A stretch of 30,465 bases of DNA from Chara braunii (Eukaryota > Streptophyta > Charophyceae > Charales > Characeae), in assembly GCA_003427395.1 (NCBI GenBank), contig BFEA01000102.1, forward strand, positions 1,829,083 to 1,859,547. Reading direction: 5' to 3'. The translations under genes and the position numbers were made by a program. Below the pieces are notes generated by a model, which did no database searches, was not told the DNA's origin, and was given only the letters and a program-made list of their open reading frames with translations. This document shows positions 9,032-20,172 of the stretch, piece after piece. The number at the start of each line of letters is the position of its first letter. The first letter of the stretch is position 1.

Positions 9032-10671
9032 ATGATGGGCCTACCAGGCCAATTGGCCAATGAGCCCATTGCCGACTACAAAAGCGCTTCCAGGCTCAGC
9101 TCGCTTTAATCGAGGCTGAGGAACAACGCCAGCTGGCAGCCAAGGCTGCCCAGCTACAGGTTGAAGAAGCGGCAACAGCAGAGAAGTTGTGGCTACAGGC
9201 CGAAGCAGACGCAGATGCCTAGGCTCGCCGCAACGAAGCCCAGGATCTGCTGCAGCGGCATGAAGCCAGCAGCATCGAGAGACCCAAGTTCTGGCACTTT
9301 GAACCGAACGGCGACGAGGCAACACCGGAAGAGCAGCATAAGGAGTTCTTCTCCAAACTCGTGACACGGTTGTTGCATGCTTGCAACTACCAATGGTCCG
9401 AGTTAGAGAAACAGAACCAGGAAATGCAGCAACAGTACCAGGATCTGAAGACACAGCACCAAGAGTTGGCGAACCTCCGTCGGATGGTGCAGAGCCACGA
9501 GGATGCTACACGGGCACTCAATTCTCGTGTACTGGACCTGGAACAGACTGTACCAGGACCAGATGTTGGTGCCTCCAACAGTGCACCCTCTAGCCGCCAA
9601 CTGGAGGAACGCGTTGACAACGTAGTGGCAATGCTCGGCGACTTCAGCACCTGCGCTGCGCCGACCACCATCAGCAGTCAGCTGCATACCTTGAAGACCG
9701 AGGTCCAGCAGCTGCAATCGACGAACACGGATGGCAATCCTAAGTTGTACAAAATGCCAACTTTCCAACTGGACAAGTTCGACGACTACACGCAGCAGGA
9801 TCCGGTCCTCTGGTGGGAAGCATTCACGACGCAACTTCGGATTCTGCCTGTCGCTAAGCATGTGTACATCGACGCCCTCTTCATGAACTCAAAGGGCGGA
9901 TGCCAGACCTGGTTGACCCACCTGGCAACCTCTCACGACGTCGACGTACCAGACTTGAAGGACAAGATCACATGGGAGAAACTGACACGGTTGTGGAAGA
10001 AATGGTTCATCGTCGACGACGCGCCGGCACTCGCCATCAACCGTTTTTTCACCATGTCACAGGGCAACACAATAACACGAGACTGGCTCACGGAATGGCA
10101 GAAGATCGCGGCAGTGCCCGATCTGGACTTACCATTCACTCATCTACGTCGTGAGTTCTATAACGGGTCATGCGCTGCGCTGAGCCAGGCACTTGGTGAT
10201 CGCGAGCAGTATGCATCTTTCGTCGAAATCATCGACAAGCCAAGAGAGATCATCAAGACCAACAGGGCGGCTGCACACGAGAAGTCCACGTGGCAGCCAA
10301 CCTATGTGGAGAGGGTAAGAACTGGTCTGCGACAACAGCAGTTCGCTGCAGTCCAATCGGACAGTGGAGAAGACCCAACAGCCACTCCAGCATCACGTGA
10401 GGGAGATTAGGTGGCTGTTGTCCAGCCGCGAAGCAACAACAAGTCCCGGAACAATGGGAAGGCGAAACCAGCATCGCAGGCCGGAAATGGACAACCAGCA
10501 CCACCATGAGTCAAGTTCGGCTTGAATGAGCCCGAGTATAAGTACCGCGGCCGTTACGGATGCTGCTACTGGTGCAACAGCACCAAGCACAAGACCTCTC
10601 TTTGCCAGGATCAGGCCAAGGAGGATGTGCGCCTCAGCTCAACTCGGGAAAGTGAGTTTCGCGGGAGGTGA
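9032..10671 (+). pseudogene. gag: gypsy gag polyprotein, broken
   Basis: ATG codons at 9032 and 9035 open a short frame that must shift by one base near 9079 to join the main gag frame. That frame encodes a Glu/Gln/Ala-rich coiled coil, TAG at 9220-9222, a second coiled coil (9361-9560), and a Retrotrans_gag-like core from about 9750 (KLYKMPTFQLDKFDDY, then WWEAF and LRREF segments). TAG at 10408-10410 and TGA at 10507-10509 follow, then a CX2CX4HX4C zinc knuckle at about 10567-10608, and the final stop at 10669. Gag forms the particle and binds element RNA. Three in-frame stops and a frameshift make it non-functional. The long open piece is 9361-10410. It overlaps the start of pol in another frame by about 145 bp. 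Confidence 0.9.
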
Positions 10672-12690
10672 GGCGACTCCACCCCCCACTCCACCAGATT
10701 CGGTCGCCTTGCTAGCGGCCTCCTACACATCTGGGGAGGATGCGAATGCCACAAGTCCTCGGTACACTTACGAGGATTATGTTGTCCACTTGGTTCCACC
10801 GCTGGACCAACCGCTCCACGTGCAACAATCTACCGCATGCACGGTTTCATCACCATCGGCAACCGATTCGGCAGCTTCGCCGTCATCTACCGCCGGGGAT
10901 TCAATGTCATGGTCAAGTCTTGAAGAACTCGGCCCGTCGACTTTTGAGGACTTCCAATGGATGCCCCTGCCCCGGTCCGTTCGATTGCCGAAACCGCATT
11001 GCAACGTGCTCAAAGCACAATTGCGGGACAACTTGCACACTGCAGTACCGACTCCGTTGATGGACGCCGGAGTAGAGGTTGTCGACCTTCACGCCTACAT
11101 TGCGAAGATCGACCGCGAGTTCAAGACGCAACGGTACGACGACATCGATGCACCATTGCTATATGTACTCATTCAGATCGGAGAGGCGACCTGCAGCGCT
11201 TTGATTGATTGGGGAGCATCTCGCAACTACATGAGTCGGGACTTCATGGTACGCGCCGGCCTTGGCCCACGAGTCCGAAGGAAGTCCCAGCCCACGCAAG
11301 TCACGTTGACGGACGGTCACACGCACAAGTCAATCGACCGGTGCATTGATGACGTCCCAGTGTACTTTGCCCCTCACGCAAGTGAGGCGGTGTCCTTTGA
11401 CATTCTGGACACCAAATTCGACATGATCTTGGGCATGTCATGGCTGCGAAGCGAGGANCACCCGGTGNACTTCTACCGNCGCACCNTTCACNTTCGTGAT
11501 CGGAACGGAGTACTAGTCCCATGCACGGTAGCTCCTCCTCACCCTTCAGTCAACTGTCACGTGGTATCCGCTGCAAGCATGCGAGCTTCCATCATCAGAG
11601 ACGACATCGAGGAGATGGGGGTGTGTTTTCTCCACGCCCTCCCGCCCCATGACGCTTCATCGACGGACTCTTCTTCGGATCCACGTATCACCGAGCTTCT
11701 CGACGCCTACAGCGACGTATTCAAAGGCCCGCACGGAGTAGTACCGGATCGGCCCATCCGCCACGAGATCATCCTCGAGAACGGGGCCGTACCTCCACGC
11801 GGTTGCATCTACCGAATGAGCGAGGAAGAGTTAAGTGTGCTTCGGGCACAACTCGACGACCTTCTGGAGAAAGGCTGGATTCGGCCTAGCTCATCGCCAT
11901 ACTGTGCTCCTGTTCTCTTCGTCCGGAATAAGAACAAGGATCTGCGGTTGTGCATCGATTATCGCAAGCTCAACGCGCAGACGATCAGAAACGTCGGCCC
12001 TCTCCCACGCATCAACGATCTTCTCGAGCGACCGGGTGGCGCCAAGTTCTTCTCCAAGCTCGATCTCAAGTCGGGATATCACCAACTCGAGATCCGGCAG
12101 GAGGATCGCTACAAGACCACGTTTAAGATGCGATATGGGCATTTCGAATGGCTGGTTATGCCATTTGGCCTTACGAATGCCCCGACCACTTTCCAAGCGG
12201 CTATGACAACGGAGTTCCGACACATGCTGGATCGATACGTACTTATCTACCTCGACGACATCCTAGAGTACAGCCGGAGTTTGGAGGAGCATGTGGAACA
12301 CCTGCGCACCGTTTTGAAGCGGCTACGTCAAGCCAAGTTCAAAGCCAACCGCGACAAGTGCGAATTCGCGCGGCAAGAGCTGGAGTACTTGGGACACTAT
12401 GGGACGCCGAAAGGCATCCGTCCGCTTGCGGACAAGATCGAGGCCCTACGAGTATGGCCCGAGCCCACCAACACCATGGACGTTCGTTCATTCATGGGTT
12501 TGGCGGGCTACTATCAGCGATTCATCATCAGATACTCCAGGATTGTTGCACCTATGACGAGGTTACAGTCGCCAAAGGTGTCATTCGTATTCGATGACGA
12601 CGCACGCCGATCATTCCAAACACTCAAGACGACCATGCTCATGGCACCCGTCCTTAGCATCTATGACCCCGTCCTGCCTACGAGTGACTA
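10526..12690 (+). pseudogene. pol: gypsy pol, protease and reverse transcriptase part
   Basis: A 757-codon open frame (10526-12799), recognisable as pol up to about 12680. A Ser/Pro-rich linker leads to an aspartic protease near residue 228, whose active site reads D-W-G-A (11207-11218) where D-S-G-A is expected. Five N bases lie at 11458-11492. RT follows: [45 protein letters not shown] and the catalytic YLDD at 12248-12259, then LGLAGYYQRFI-like thumb sequence. Near 12680 an indel throws the frame into unrelated residues, and the true continuation is in the next frame. The RT motifs are intact; the protease change probably kills polyprotein processing. Confidence 0.95.
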
Positions 12691-14636
12691 CGAATGCTTC
12701 CGGATATGGCATTGGGGCAGTCTTGGAACAACACGACGGCGACGATTGGCACCCTGTGGAGTATTTCAGCCACAAAGTGCCTCCCATCAACTCGCTTGAT
12801 AATGCAAGGAAGAAGGAGCTGCTCACATTCGTCATGACTCTCAAGCGATGGCGGCATTTCCTCGTTGGGCGTCGTAGGTTCACATGGGTTACGAACAACA
12901 ATCCATTGACCTACTACAAGACGCAGGATACGGTGAGCAGCACGATCGGACGATGGATGTACTTCATTGACCAGTTTGACTTCACATCGAAACATCTTCC
13001 CGGCCTCTCCAATCGCGCAGCAAGTGCACTCTCGCGAAGACCCGATCTTTGCGTTATGACACATCATGCCTTCGCATTCGACGAGGAGCTTCAGCGACAC
13101 TTCATCCGGGCATATGAGTCTGATCCGGATTTCGCCACGCTGTATGCACAACTATCTTCGGATCACCCGCCGGCCAGCCACTATCGCATTGCTGACGGGT
13201 ACTTGCTCCTCCACTCGAGAGGCAAGGACTTACTATGTGTCCCATGCGACCGCCGTCTTCGGACTCGCCTCCTCGGCGAGTATCATGATTCACGACTCGC
13301 CGGCCATTTCGGAGTCAACCGCACTATTGCACGGCTTCGACAACGATTCTGATGGCCCGACCTCATTACCGATGTCACTCGGTATTGCGACTCTTGCGAA
13401 GTTTGTCGACGCAGCAAGCCCCGCAACCGCAATCCCTACGGTGAGTTACGCCCGATGCCTATCCCACGGGAACCCGGGCTCTCCATTGCCATGGACGTCA
13501 CCGGTCCGTTCCCTCGCGACCGGCTCGGGCACGACGGCATCCTCACGGTTGTGGACCGATTGAGTAAGTACGCACGTTTTCTTCCTTGCAAGTACTACTC
13601 CACGGCTCCCGACCTGGCACGCCTCCTGCACACTGGTTGGATTTGTGGTCACGGTGTACCAGAAGACATAGTCAGCGACCGCGACACCCGCTTGATGTCG
13701 GCATTTTGGACTGCTCTCATGCAGGAGTCTGGCACGAAGATGAAACCAAGTTTGCCTCGGCATCCACAGACGGACGGACAGACAGAGCGGGCACATCAAA
13801 CCGCTCAAATGATGCTTCGTACACTCATCTGTCCGGACCAGAAAGATTGGGTTGACCGCCTCCCCGACATCGAGTTCGCCTACAACACTTCGATGCATCG
13901 GGCGATCGGCGTGACTCCATTCGAGTTGCACCACGGTGGACGGAAAGGCCGGATCTTCGCCGACCTTCTCCTCCCTCGACCAGCCGACATTGACGCTGCC
14001 TGCTCTCCCGCTTCCGTCCGGAAGTACAGGGAATTGTTGACTCAAGCCCGTGCGAACATGCAAAAGGCTCAAGTCCGCATGCAGCAGCAAGCCAACAGGG
14101 GTCGCGTACCATGTCCCATCCGCGCCGGTGATCTGGTTTGGGTTTCCGCAGAAGAGTTTGCACTGGAATAGGATGTTTCACGCAAGCTGCTTCCCAAGTG
14201 GTTTGAACCTTGGTCTGTGACAGCAGCCGCGGGCGATGAGCCCAATAGCCCTTCATTTGTGATCAACATTCCCGAGCATCTGACGGTTCATCCAGCCTTT
14301 CACGCCTCGAAGCTGGCAACATATACACCAGCTACGAGTGACGACTTCCCCGGCCGACGATCGCATGACCCTTCTTCTATGGATGGTCATCAGGAGGTTG
14401 ACCGCTTCATCTCGGATCGCAAGTACGGCAGCAAGCCGCGACAGTACAAAGTTACATTCAGAGCATGCAATCCCGACGACACTCGGTGGATTTCAGGAGC
14501 AGATTTGAAAGCATCCGCACCGCTGATCTACGCTCACTACGAGCGTCAAAGGTTAGCCAAGGGACCCCCACGACCTGCCCCTCCCACCCGGACTGTGGTC
14601 CCTCCCTCAAACAGACAGCTTCGCCCTCGCAGGTAA
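12681..14636 (+). pseudogene. pol: gypsy pol, RNase H, integrase and chromodomain-like part
   Basis: This part continues pol in the third frame. RNase H shows VTTNASGYGIGAVLEQ, with the active-site Asp of the usual TDASG replaced by Asn (AAT at 12693), and TNNNPL for TDNNPL (12894). Integrase follows: an HHCC finger (H...GHFGVNRT...CDSCEVC) interrupted by TGA at 13350-13352, then the DD35E triad with Asp at 13494, Asp at 13677 and Glu at 13785, the last two separated by exactly 35 residues. TAG at 14169-14171 interrupts the GPY/F-type tail. The C-terminal 14390-14530 segment (EVDRFISDRK...YKVTFRA...DTRWISGADL) resembles a chromodomain, used in chromoviruses to steer integration into heterochromatin. 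The frame ends 25 bp before the 3' LTR. Confidence 0.92.
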
Positions 14637-14648
14637 GCTCGGTCTTTC

Positions 14649-14661
14649 AAGGAGGGGAGGG
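14649..14661 (+). other. polypurine tract
   Basis: AAGGAGGGGAGGG lies immediately upstream of the TGTGGCATAC start of the 3' LTR, the expected place for the plus-strand primer. Confidence 0.9.
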
Positions 14662-15815
14662 TGTGGCATACTGCGTAGCCACACGGGCCCTACAGGACCC
14701 GTCCCGAACTTTCAGCCTAAAAGCCTAAAAGTTACGGCTTATAGGCCCCGGTCGTTTCAGCTTGAAAGCTGAAATACGAGGGCCTGCAGGCCCTATTCCG
14801 TTTCAGCCTATTTCTGGGCCTTTCAGGCCCAAAGTTTTTCCAGTCTGAAACGGAGGGCCTTTTTCAGGCCCTCATTGCTTCGACCGCCCCTAAGACTCAG
14901 GCACGAATACAGGGTTTCGGAACAGGCCAAAAATAGCTTGTTCCTCACGAGCTTGAGCAGGAGCTGCAGCGGCAGCCCCTGCCTCCGATCGGCATTGGCA
15001 AGAGCAGCCTTATGGACTGCTCACCTGCAGTCAGGAGGCACCCGGTAGTACATAGGCAGTTCTCATGCACTTCCCGGGTAGGTAGTTGTCAGTAGGCACG
15101 AGTAGTCTTCAGGATTCGGCCGCAGCACTCAGGAGGAGTGTTGCAGTAGTCTTCAGCGCTAGGCAGTAGTCTTCAGCGTTAGCTGTAGTCTTCGGCGCTG
15201 GGCGCCATAGCCATAGCAGTAGTCTTCAGCGTTGGGCGCTGGTAGGTGGTAGATCGTAGAGTGGGGAGAGATACTGGCGGAGGCCAGTGGTACGTACCTA
15301 TGGCGCCATCGCTCCAGCTCCATCTTCGAGGTACCTGCATCAAGGCGCCAACTTCACAGGTTAGTACTGGACACAGAGAGAGAGAGAGTTCTTCTTCTTC
15401 CTCTTCTAAGCCCACCATCTCTTCTCACCCTCTCACCACCTGACTTCTCAGACTATGACAGAGAGAGACAGAGTTGTGACTTGAGAATTGACGACCTTGG
15501 ATCCAGACTTGACATTTGGGATTCAAACATTTGGGTCTGTGCGAAGACTTGGTGTTGACGACATTCCCATCTTCCCCTCCTCTTCGTCTAACCCCCTTCC
15601 TCTTCGTCTGTGTATGGTAGGGGTTGGCGCAGTCTTTTTGTGTGAAGCGCCAGACCCCATTCACACCGTGTAACGATGACGATGATGTATGTTCAGAGTT
15701 GCATTGCAATATTGATTGTCGGATCATTGGTATCTAAGTCTTCCGCTGTGCTATCTTATACTTTGTATTGAGAGGTCGGTTCTTGTTTTGGTCTGCAACG
15801 TTACAGTATGCAACA
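14662..15815 (+). repeat. 3' LTR (1,154 bp)
   Basis: It starts TGTGGCATAC, ends GCAACA, and is followed by GTATG. It aligns to the 5' LTR end to end except for the extra duplicated block there and short indels such as one near 7714. Differences are frequent near both ends, but 14763-15299 is identical to 6945-7481 by eye. Confidence 0.95.
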
Positions 15816-15820
15816 GTATG
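15816..15820. repeat. right target-site duplication, GTATG
   Basis: It matches 6346-6350. Deleting one copy together with the element restores an uninterrupted LINE ORF1 frame across the junction. Confidence 0.9.
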
Positions 15821-17502
15821 TGTCCCACCTGGACCCTTTTCCTTCCATTGAGGTTCCTTCCGTTGAGATTTCAGTTTCTTGTCACTCTCTTTCTGGCCTG
15901 GGGGAGGTGGGAAGGGGGGGGGGGGGGGGCCTTGTTCAGGCAGCTATGGGGGATACCACGTGTTGGGCGGGCTCGTATCCCATCATTGTTCTCCTCTACC
16001 TTCCCATTTCCATCTAAAAAGTTGCCCGTTCACATCCTTCTCTTCCACATAGACCCAACCTTCATGGCCAGGGTCTACCGTCGTCCATCTGGTAGGTGAG
16101 AGCGGGCCCTATTGCAGCCTGCCTGTGGCCCGTTCACGTTTGAGAGGGTGATGGGGCCATGCAGTCTCTTTTCCTATGTGCCCATATGCCTTGCATCTGA
16201 AGCACCATGGCCTCATCTTATGGGCAGTGTGTACCTGATAGACCCTTCCCCCTACTTTGAATGGAACAATGTCATTTATAGTAAAGAGTTGATCATGTGG
16301 CAAATCCTAAGCCAGCATAACATGGTCATCCGGTTTGGCCACGTACGACGGGAGTGGCCCGATGAAGTCCATGATATTGTACCGCTGGCCGAACTCATGA
16401 ATAAAGGCGGCTTGTATTTCAACTGGTATTTGTCTTAATTCGACCCAGTAATATTCCCGCATCATCTGTTCCCATCTTTCCTCTGGACCCATTTTTTGGG
16501 AGAGCCAGGGGTATACACGTACCTCCGATCTGCCACACCTCAACCTCTTCCAGCTATCCATACGAAGTTTATCCTGTTCAAAAATAGAGAGGATTGTGTA
16601 AACAGTGGAAGAGATGGGTTGTATAAAAAAAACTCATGAACAGCCTCCGGGCTGCCTTTCATCTCTTCCAACTATTTACATATCCATTTTATTTTTTCAT
16701 TTGTGGATTTGTAGGCCGCGTCGTCATGAAATACCCAATTGCTGCCATACTGTGTGTAAATTTTTTCTCTCTCCACCAGTTTGTTGGGTGGGTAGGTTCT
16801 GACAAGCAACTTTCTTCCCCCTTGATCCATCACACTGTTTTCTGCAGGGTTCAGGAACAGAGTGAGAAAGAACGTGTGCGCTGGGGATAGGTTTTTTAGG
16901 GGGATCTGTAAATCAGTGGTTTGTGCTCCCATCGCATCGCATCCCCCCTCTTGTTGTCTTTTGATGCATAGAGTCTTGTCTTGCATTGTATTGCGGACTC
17001 TGCTCACCCATGAGGGTTGTTGCCCTACATCCCCCTTTCGTCGCCCCGCTTCCTCCTCCTGATTTCTCCCCTTCTTTTTTTCTTCGGTTCGTCTGGCTGC
17101 CTTTACCACGTCTCCTTGTTTTTATTTCCTCTCCTCTTCACTTAACATGACCCCTACTTCCTTCATAACTATGTCGTTTTCATTCCTCAAGTTTTGCTTG
17201 CCTTCCTCCTCCTTGCTTGTGTTCCACAACCTCCCACTTCCTTCTTCCCCTTGGGTTATGCTCTGAAGTGTGTTTCCACTTGGCAGGGCTTGTTTTCTCC
17301 CGGTCCCCATCAACCCAGACATGTGGCTCATCCTCCCGCTTCCTTCTTCCCTTTGGGTTATGCTCTGAAGTGTGTTTCCACTCGGCAGGGCTTGTTTCCT
17401 CCCGGTCCCCATCAACCAAGACATGTGACTCGTAGCCCCCCTGTAGAGTAGTAACGTACTTCGTCGTCCCCCTTTCTTCATTGATATTTTTAACGGAGTC
17501 AT
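15821..17502 (-). pseudogene. LINE ORF1 N-terminal segment with CCHC motif, broken
   Basis: On the minus strand from 17502: a hydrophilic N-terminus with two in-frame copies of a 34-residue repeat, a long Lys/Glu-rich stretch (16672-17109), then YYWVELRQIPVEIQAAF (near 16430-16480). That last segment resembles the DUF4283-type domain of plant LINE ORF1. A zinc-knuckle-like CFRCKAYGH segment lies near 16180-16210. The last Cys of the CCHC pattern is missing (ETAWPH follows). Stops fall near 16672, 16307, 16109 and 17122, so the protein is dead. A long G run near 15916-15929 may add frame trouble. The frame runs into the insertion site and joins the segment ending at 6350. The protein would bind the LINE RNA. 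Confidence 0.75.
17231..17434 (-). repeat. two tandem copies of a 102-bp unit in LINE ORF1
   Basis: Copy one 17231-17332, copy two 17333-17434, differing at few positions. The 102-bp period equals 34 codons, so the duplication keeps the minus-strand frame and encodes two adjacent segments built around MGTGRKQALPSGNTLQSI. It is a recent in-frame tandem duplication inside an otherwise decayed ORF. Confidence 0.9.
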
Positions 17503-18667
17503 GTCAACAATTCGGCAATTCTCGAACGTTTTTTACCGGATATGTTCTGTTTTGGCTGATTTTTTATTCTTTTTTTGGATCGGGTCTTTTTTTTTTTTAC
17601 TGGTCAGGCGAGACAAGCGGGGGAGGTGCTAGGTGGTGAGAGGGGGGAGTTAAGAGGGAAGTATGTTACTCTGTCTTTGCAGTCAGTGCTCTCTCTCGTT
17701 TTCGGCTCCTCTGTTGTCGCTGCCTTCCAGTTTTCCGGTGTGTCCCATGTATTCTCCCGATGGCTTTGTGTCGCTGCTCACCCGCTGCCACGTCAGATTT
17801 CTCCTCCTTCCGCCTCAACTTCACCCGCCACCTGGGAATCACACCCGTTGTTGTTTACAGTTACCTTATGCAATCGCCTTTCCACCTCGATCTTGTTCTT
17901 GCGTCTGTTGTCTCCTTGCCCACCTCAATCTCGTTCTTGCGTCGGTTATCTATCCCGATCCCTGTCTTGTTTTTTCGCTATTTGCTGTTTTCCTTATTCA
18001 GTCTCCCAGGTTATCGTCGCCATCTTCCGCCACATGTCCGCCGTATCTCCCCCGGCGTCGTGCCTTTCCTTGTTCCCGTCGCCAGTCTTGGTTCCACACA
18101 ACCTCTTCCAATTTCCTTTCGTCCCTTTGTGGTAGCACCCGTTTTTCCAAACTGTCAACCCGGGAGATCACGCCTGAAATTCTGTTTTAGATTACTTTAC
18201 TTGTTTCCTTAGGGTCACCTGCTTCCTTGATCATCGCAGTCTCGCTCCTTTTTTGTTGTTGCCCATCCAGCGTCGTGCACCCTCTATCAAAATCTGGTAT
18301 TCTCTGCTTATCCAAAACTCCACGCGGTTCATTCATTCCAAGCTATCTCCGCTATCTACCATCGGCGCCTCACGGCACCTTTCGCTTATCGTGCTGCCTC
18401 GCCACGACAGCAGCTATGGCAGTTGTCGCGAAAGCAAGGATCTACAAGGGGGTCTCCCCACCTGCCATCCATGCTCTGCCAAGGAGCCACGTCAGCTTGC
18501 GACGTGGCGATGGCAAGCGCTCGGCTGACTTACCCGCGCGGATCCCGCACCAACGATCGCCAAATACAGACCTGTGTTCCTGTTATAGTATATTCCCTTT
18601 CTCGTACTGGATGGCATCTGTAGTCACCACAAACGGTAAGGATCTACAATCTTGAATGCTACGTACT
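17503..18667. other. non-coding C/T-rich stretch, possible LINE 5' untranslated region
   Basis: The plus strand is pyrimidine-rich, with a poly-T run near 17587-17600. Several overlapping open frames exist, but they are low-complexity Ser/Leu/Pro sequences without motifs and look like composition artefacts. Because it lies 5' of LINE ORF1 on the minus strand, it may hold that element's 5' untranslated region. I cannot see the LINE 5' boundary. Confidence 0.35.
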
Positions 18668-18990
18668 CTATTCGTGCCTTTTCAACTTTTTCAGCGATGA
18701 AGTACAAATAGCCTCCTTTCTTAGTAATCTACAAAGTGGTGTGGCTATCCTGGTGAAATTTCTAACTATCCTGTAATAATTAGCTAGTCCTAGGAATGAG
18801 CATAACTCAATGAGGTTCTTGGGCGTCGACCAGTATCTAATTGCGGCAATCTTAGTGTCATATGGCTGCACTCCATCTTCATCTATGAAATGACCAAGGT
18901 ATAACACTCGTCTCTTCGCCCACTCACACTTCTTTGGATTCACCTTGAACTCATTTCCTCTTGGTGGTAATAGCAAATATTCAAATGAGA
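18668..18990 (-). pseudogene. pol: gypsy RT fragment (connection between RT and RNase H)
   Basis: The minus-strand translation reads FKVNPKKCEWAKRRVLYLGH, then a TPKNLIELCSFLGLANYYRI segment and FTRIATPLCRLLRK. These are the C-terminal RT (thumb) motifs of Ty3/gypsy pol. The catalytic YLDD part and everything upstream are absent: the fragment starts abruptly near 18990, where rRNA-like sequence begins. Downstream the frame breaks near 18715, and a plausible continuation into the RNase H connection lies in another frame. Sequence differences from the other pol copies here (for example GHFIDEDGV versus GHFVTPKGI) indicate a different gypsy family. Confidence 0.85.
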
Positions 18991-19690
18991 ACTTTGCAGG
19001 CCGACATGGCTTGCTGCTGGGACAGCTTGGGCCGCGCAGCCAACACTGCAATAGCCTTTTATTAGTGCCCCTTGGCCCTGCGCAGGCATAGTTCACCACC
19101 TTGGGGGCCCCGATGGGCATACCCACACTCGAACCTTTCACAGCAGATGGTGGGTGGCGGACTGTGCACCCACAACGAGCTCCGCCATCCTAGTTTCTTC
19201 CTCCTTGTGGGTCGGGCTCCCACCGTCTCGCATGCACGTTAAATCATCCGGCCCGAGTTTCAAGACGGGCGGATAGAGGAATTTTGTCAGCATACAGAAC
19301 ACATAGGAACCCGAGCGGCCTACAACGGAGGCACGTGCTCAAGGTCCTCGAATGCCGTGGCAGTCGTTCGTGCCCGGTAATGCCGTGATTGAGCCAGGCC
19401 CGTCAGTCTCGGAACGGACCACCAAGTCAAGGACATTAAAAAAAAAAATAGAAGTAAGAAAAATAATAATAAAAATAATGAGTAAAAATAAACACAAGGG
19501 AATACAAAAAAAAGGTAGTGGGCCGAGGGGCCGCACGTCCCACTGGCCTGCAACGCCTCGCACACCCAGGTCGCGCATGGTTGCCCTTGTTGTCAATACC
19601 CCATGTGCGTCGCTCACCCGGATGAGGACCTAAACTTCCTCCCCCATTCTCGTCATCATCTGAACGAGGCTGCACAGGTGTGACTTGCAG
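18991..19690 (-). pseudogene. large-subunit (26S/28S) rRNA-like fragment with A/T-rich insert
   Basis: Read on the minus strand it contains two near-universal LSU rRNA words in the right order: CCCGTCTTGAAAC (19257-19269) and, about 185 nt later, a GGTGGTGAACTATGCCT segment (19084-19102; usual form GATGGTGAACTATGCCT). Between them lies AAGGTTCGAGTGTGGGTATG, also close to plant LSU. This spans the D2-D3 neighbourhood. Other parts are too diverged for a working rRNA, and 19438-19515 is an A/T-rich block unlike LSU. It abuts a gypsy RT scrap on one side and a gag piece on the other. It is best read as a pseudogene or an rRNA-derived repeat. Confidence 0.75.
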
Positions 19691-19710
19691 AAAACATACC
19701 AAATACCCTT

Positions 19711-20172
19711 GTAAGTGTATTGGTACGACAGTCCTCCAAGATCACGGATCTCCTGGCAACCTGCATTACACAGCAGACAGAGATCCTTGGTCTCGACAGA
19801 TCGCTAGCTCACCTCAAAGACCGTTTTCTACGGTTGGAGCAGCGACCAGTCGCCGCCGTCGACGCAGGCTCTTCCAATACTGTCGACCGCCTCAGTGCAT
19901 TGGAGATGCACGTCGGCTCACTCCAGGATGGCGCACAGTTAAAGCTCACCGCGACGCAACAGTTGCAGCAGCGGGTCTGTACCACCGCCACTACCTCGAG
20001 TACGGAGCCACACGAGTCAACTCCAAAGTTTGATGGGCAGGAGATCTTCTGCGACTCCATGAAGACTGATCCGATTCCATGGTTCCGCAAGTTCGAACTC
20101 ACGCTGCAGTTATCCAACGTCAAGGAATACAAGCATCACGCCTACTTGTACTCTCGTTCAGGGGGCGCGCTA
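19711..20172 (+). pseudogene. gag: gypsy gag N-terminal fragment (piece A)
   Basis: The frame is open from the stop near 19710 and has no ATG at its head. It encodes a coiled-coil-like stretch (ITQQTEILGLDRSLAHLKDR), a Ser/Thr linker, then a gag core start (TPKFDGQEIF, DPIPWFRKFELTLQL, HHAYLYSRSGGA). Homology ends abruptly near 20170, where the next residues lead to a stop. It is N-terminal gag of a family other than the complete element. By content it could be the missing front of the gag piece on the minus strand at 26537-27195; that link is inference. Confidence 0.75.

Larger units (their letters stand above)
6351..15815 (+). mobile_element. Ty3/gypsy LTR retrotransposon, probable chromovirus, nested in a LINE
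   Basis: A structurally complete but coding-dead element of 9,465 bp: 5' LTR, PBS, about 1 kb of repeat-rich leader, gag with CCHC knuckle, pol in the order protease-RT-RNase H-integrase (the gypsy order), a chromodomain-like C-terminus, a purine-rich tract and a 3' LTR. The termini follow the TG...CA rule, with the 5' LTR start mutated to TA, and the element is flanked by the direct repeat GTATG. LTR divergence of several percent outside one perfectly identical block, plus many stops, shows that it is not a recent insertion. Lineage assignment to chromoviruses rests on the C-terminal domain. Confidence 0.93.

Noticed and set aside
9381-9861. Alternative frames on both strands within gag
   Set aside because: They are shadows of the gag coiled-coil region, which has the consistent family motifs.
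17575-18655. Several overlapping plus-strand frames of 60-190 codons
   Set aside because: Composition is C/T-rich, all three frames are open, and no domain or conserved motif is visible. They are probably composition artefacts.
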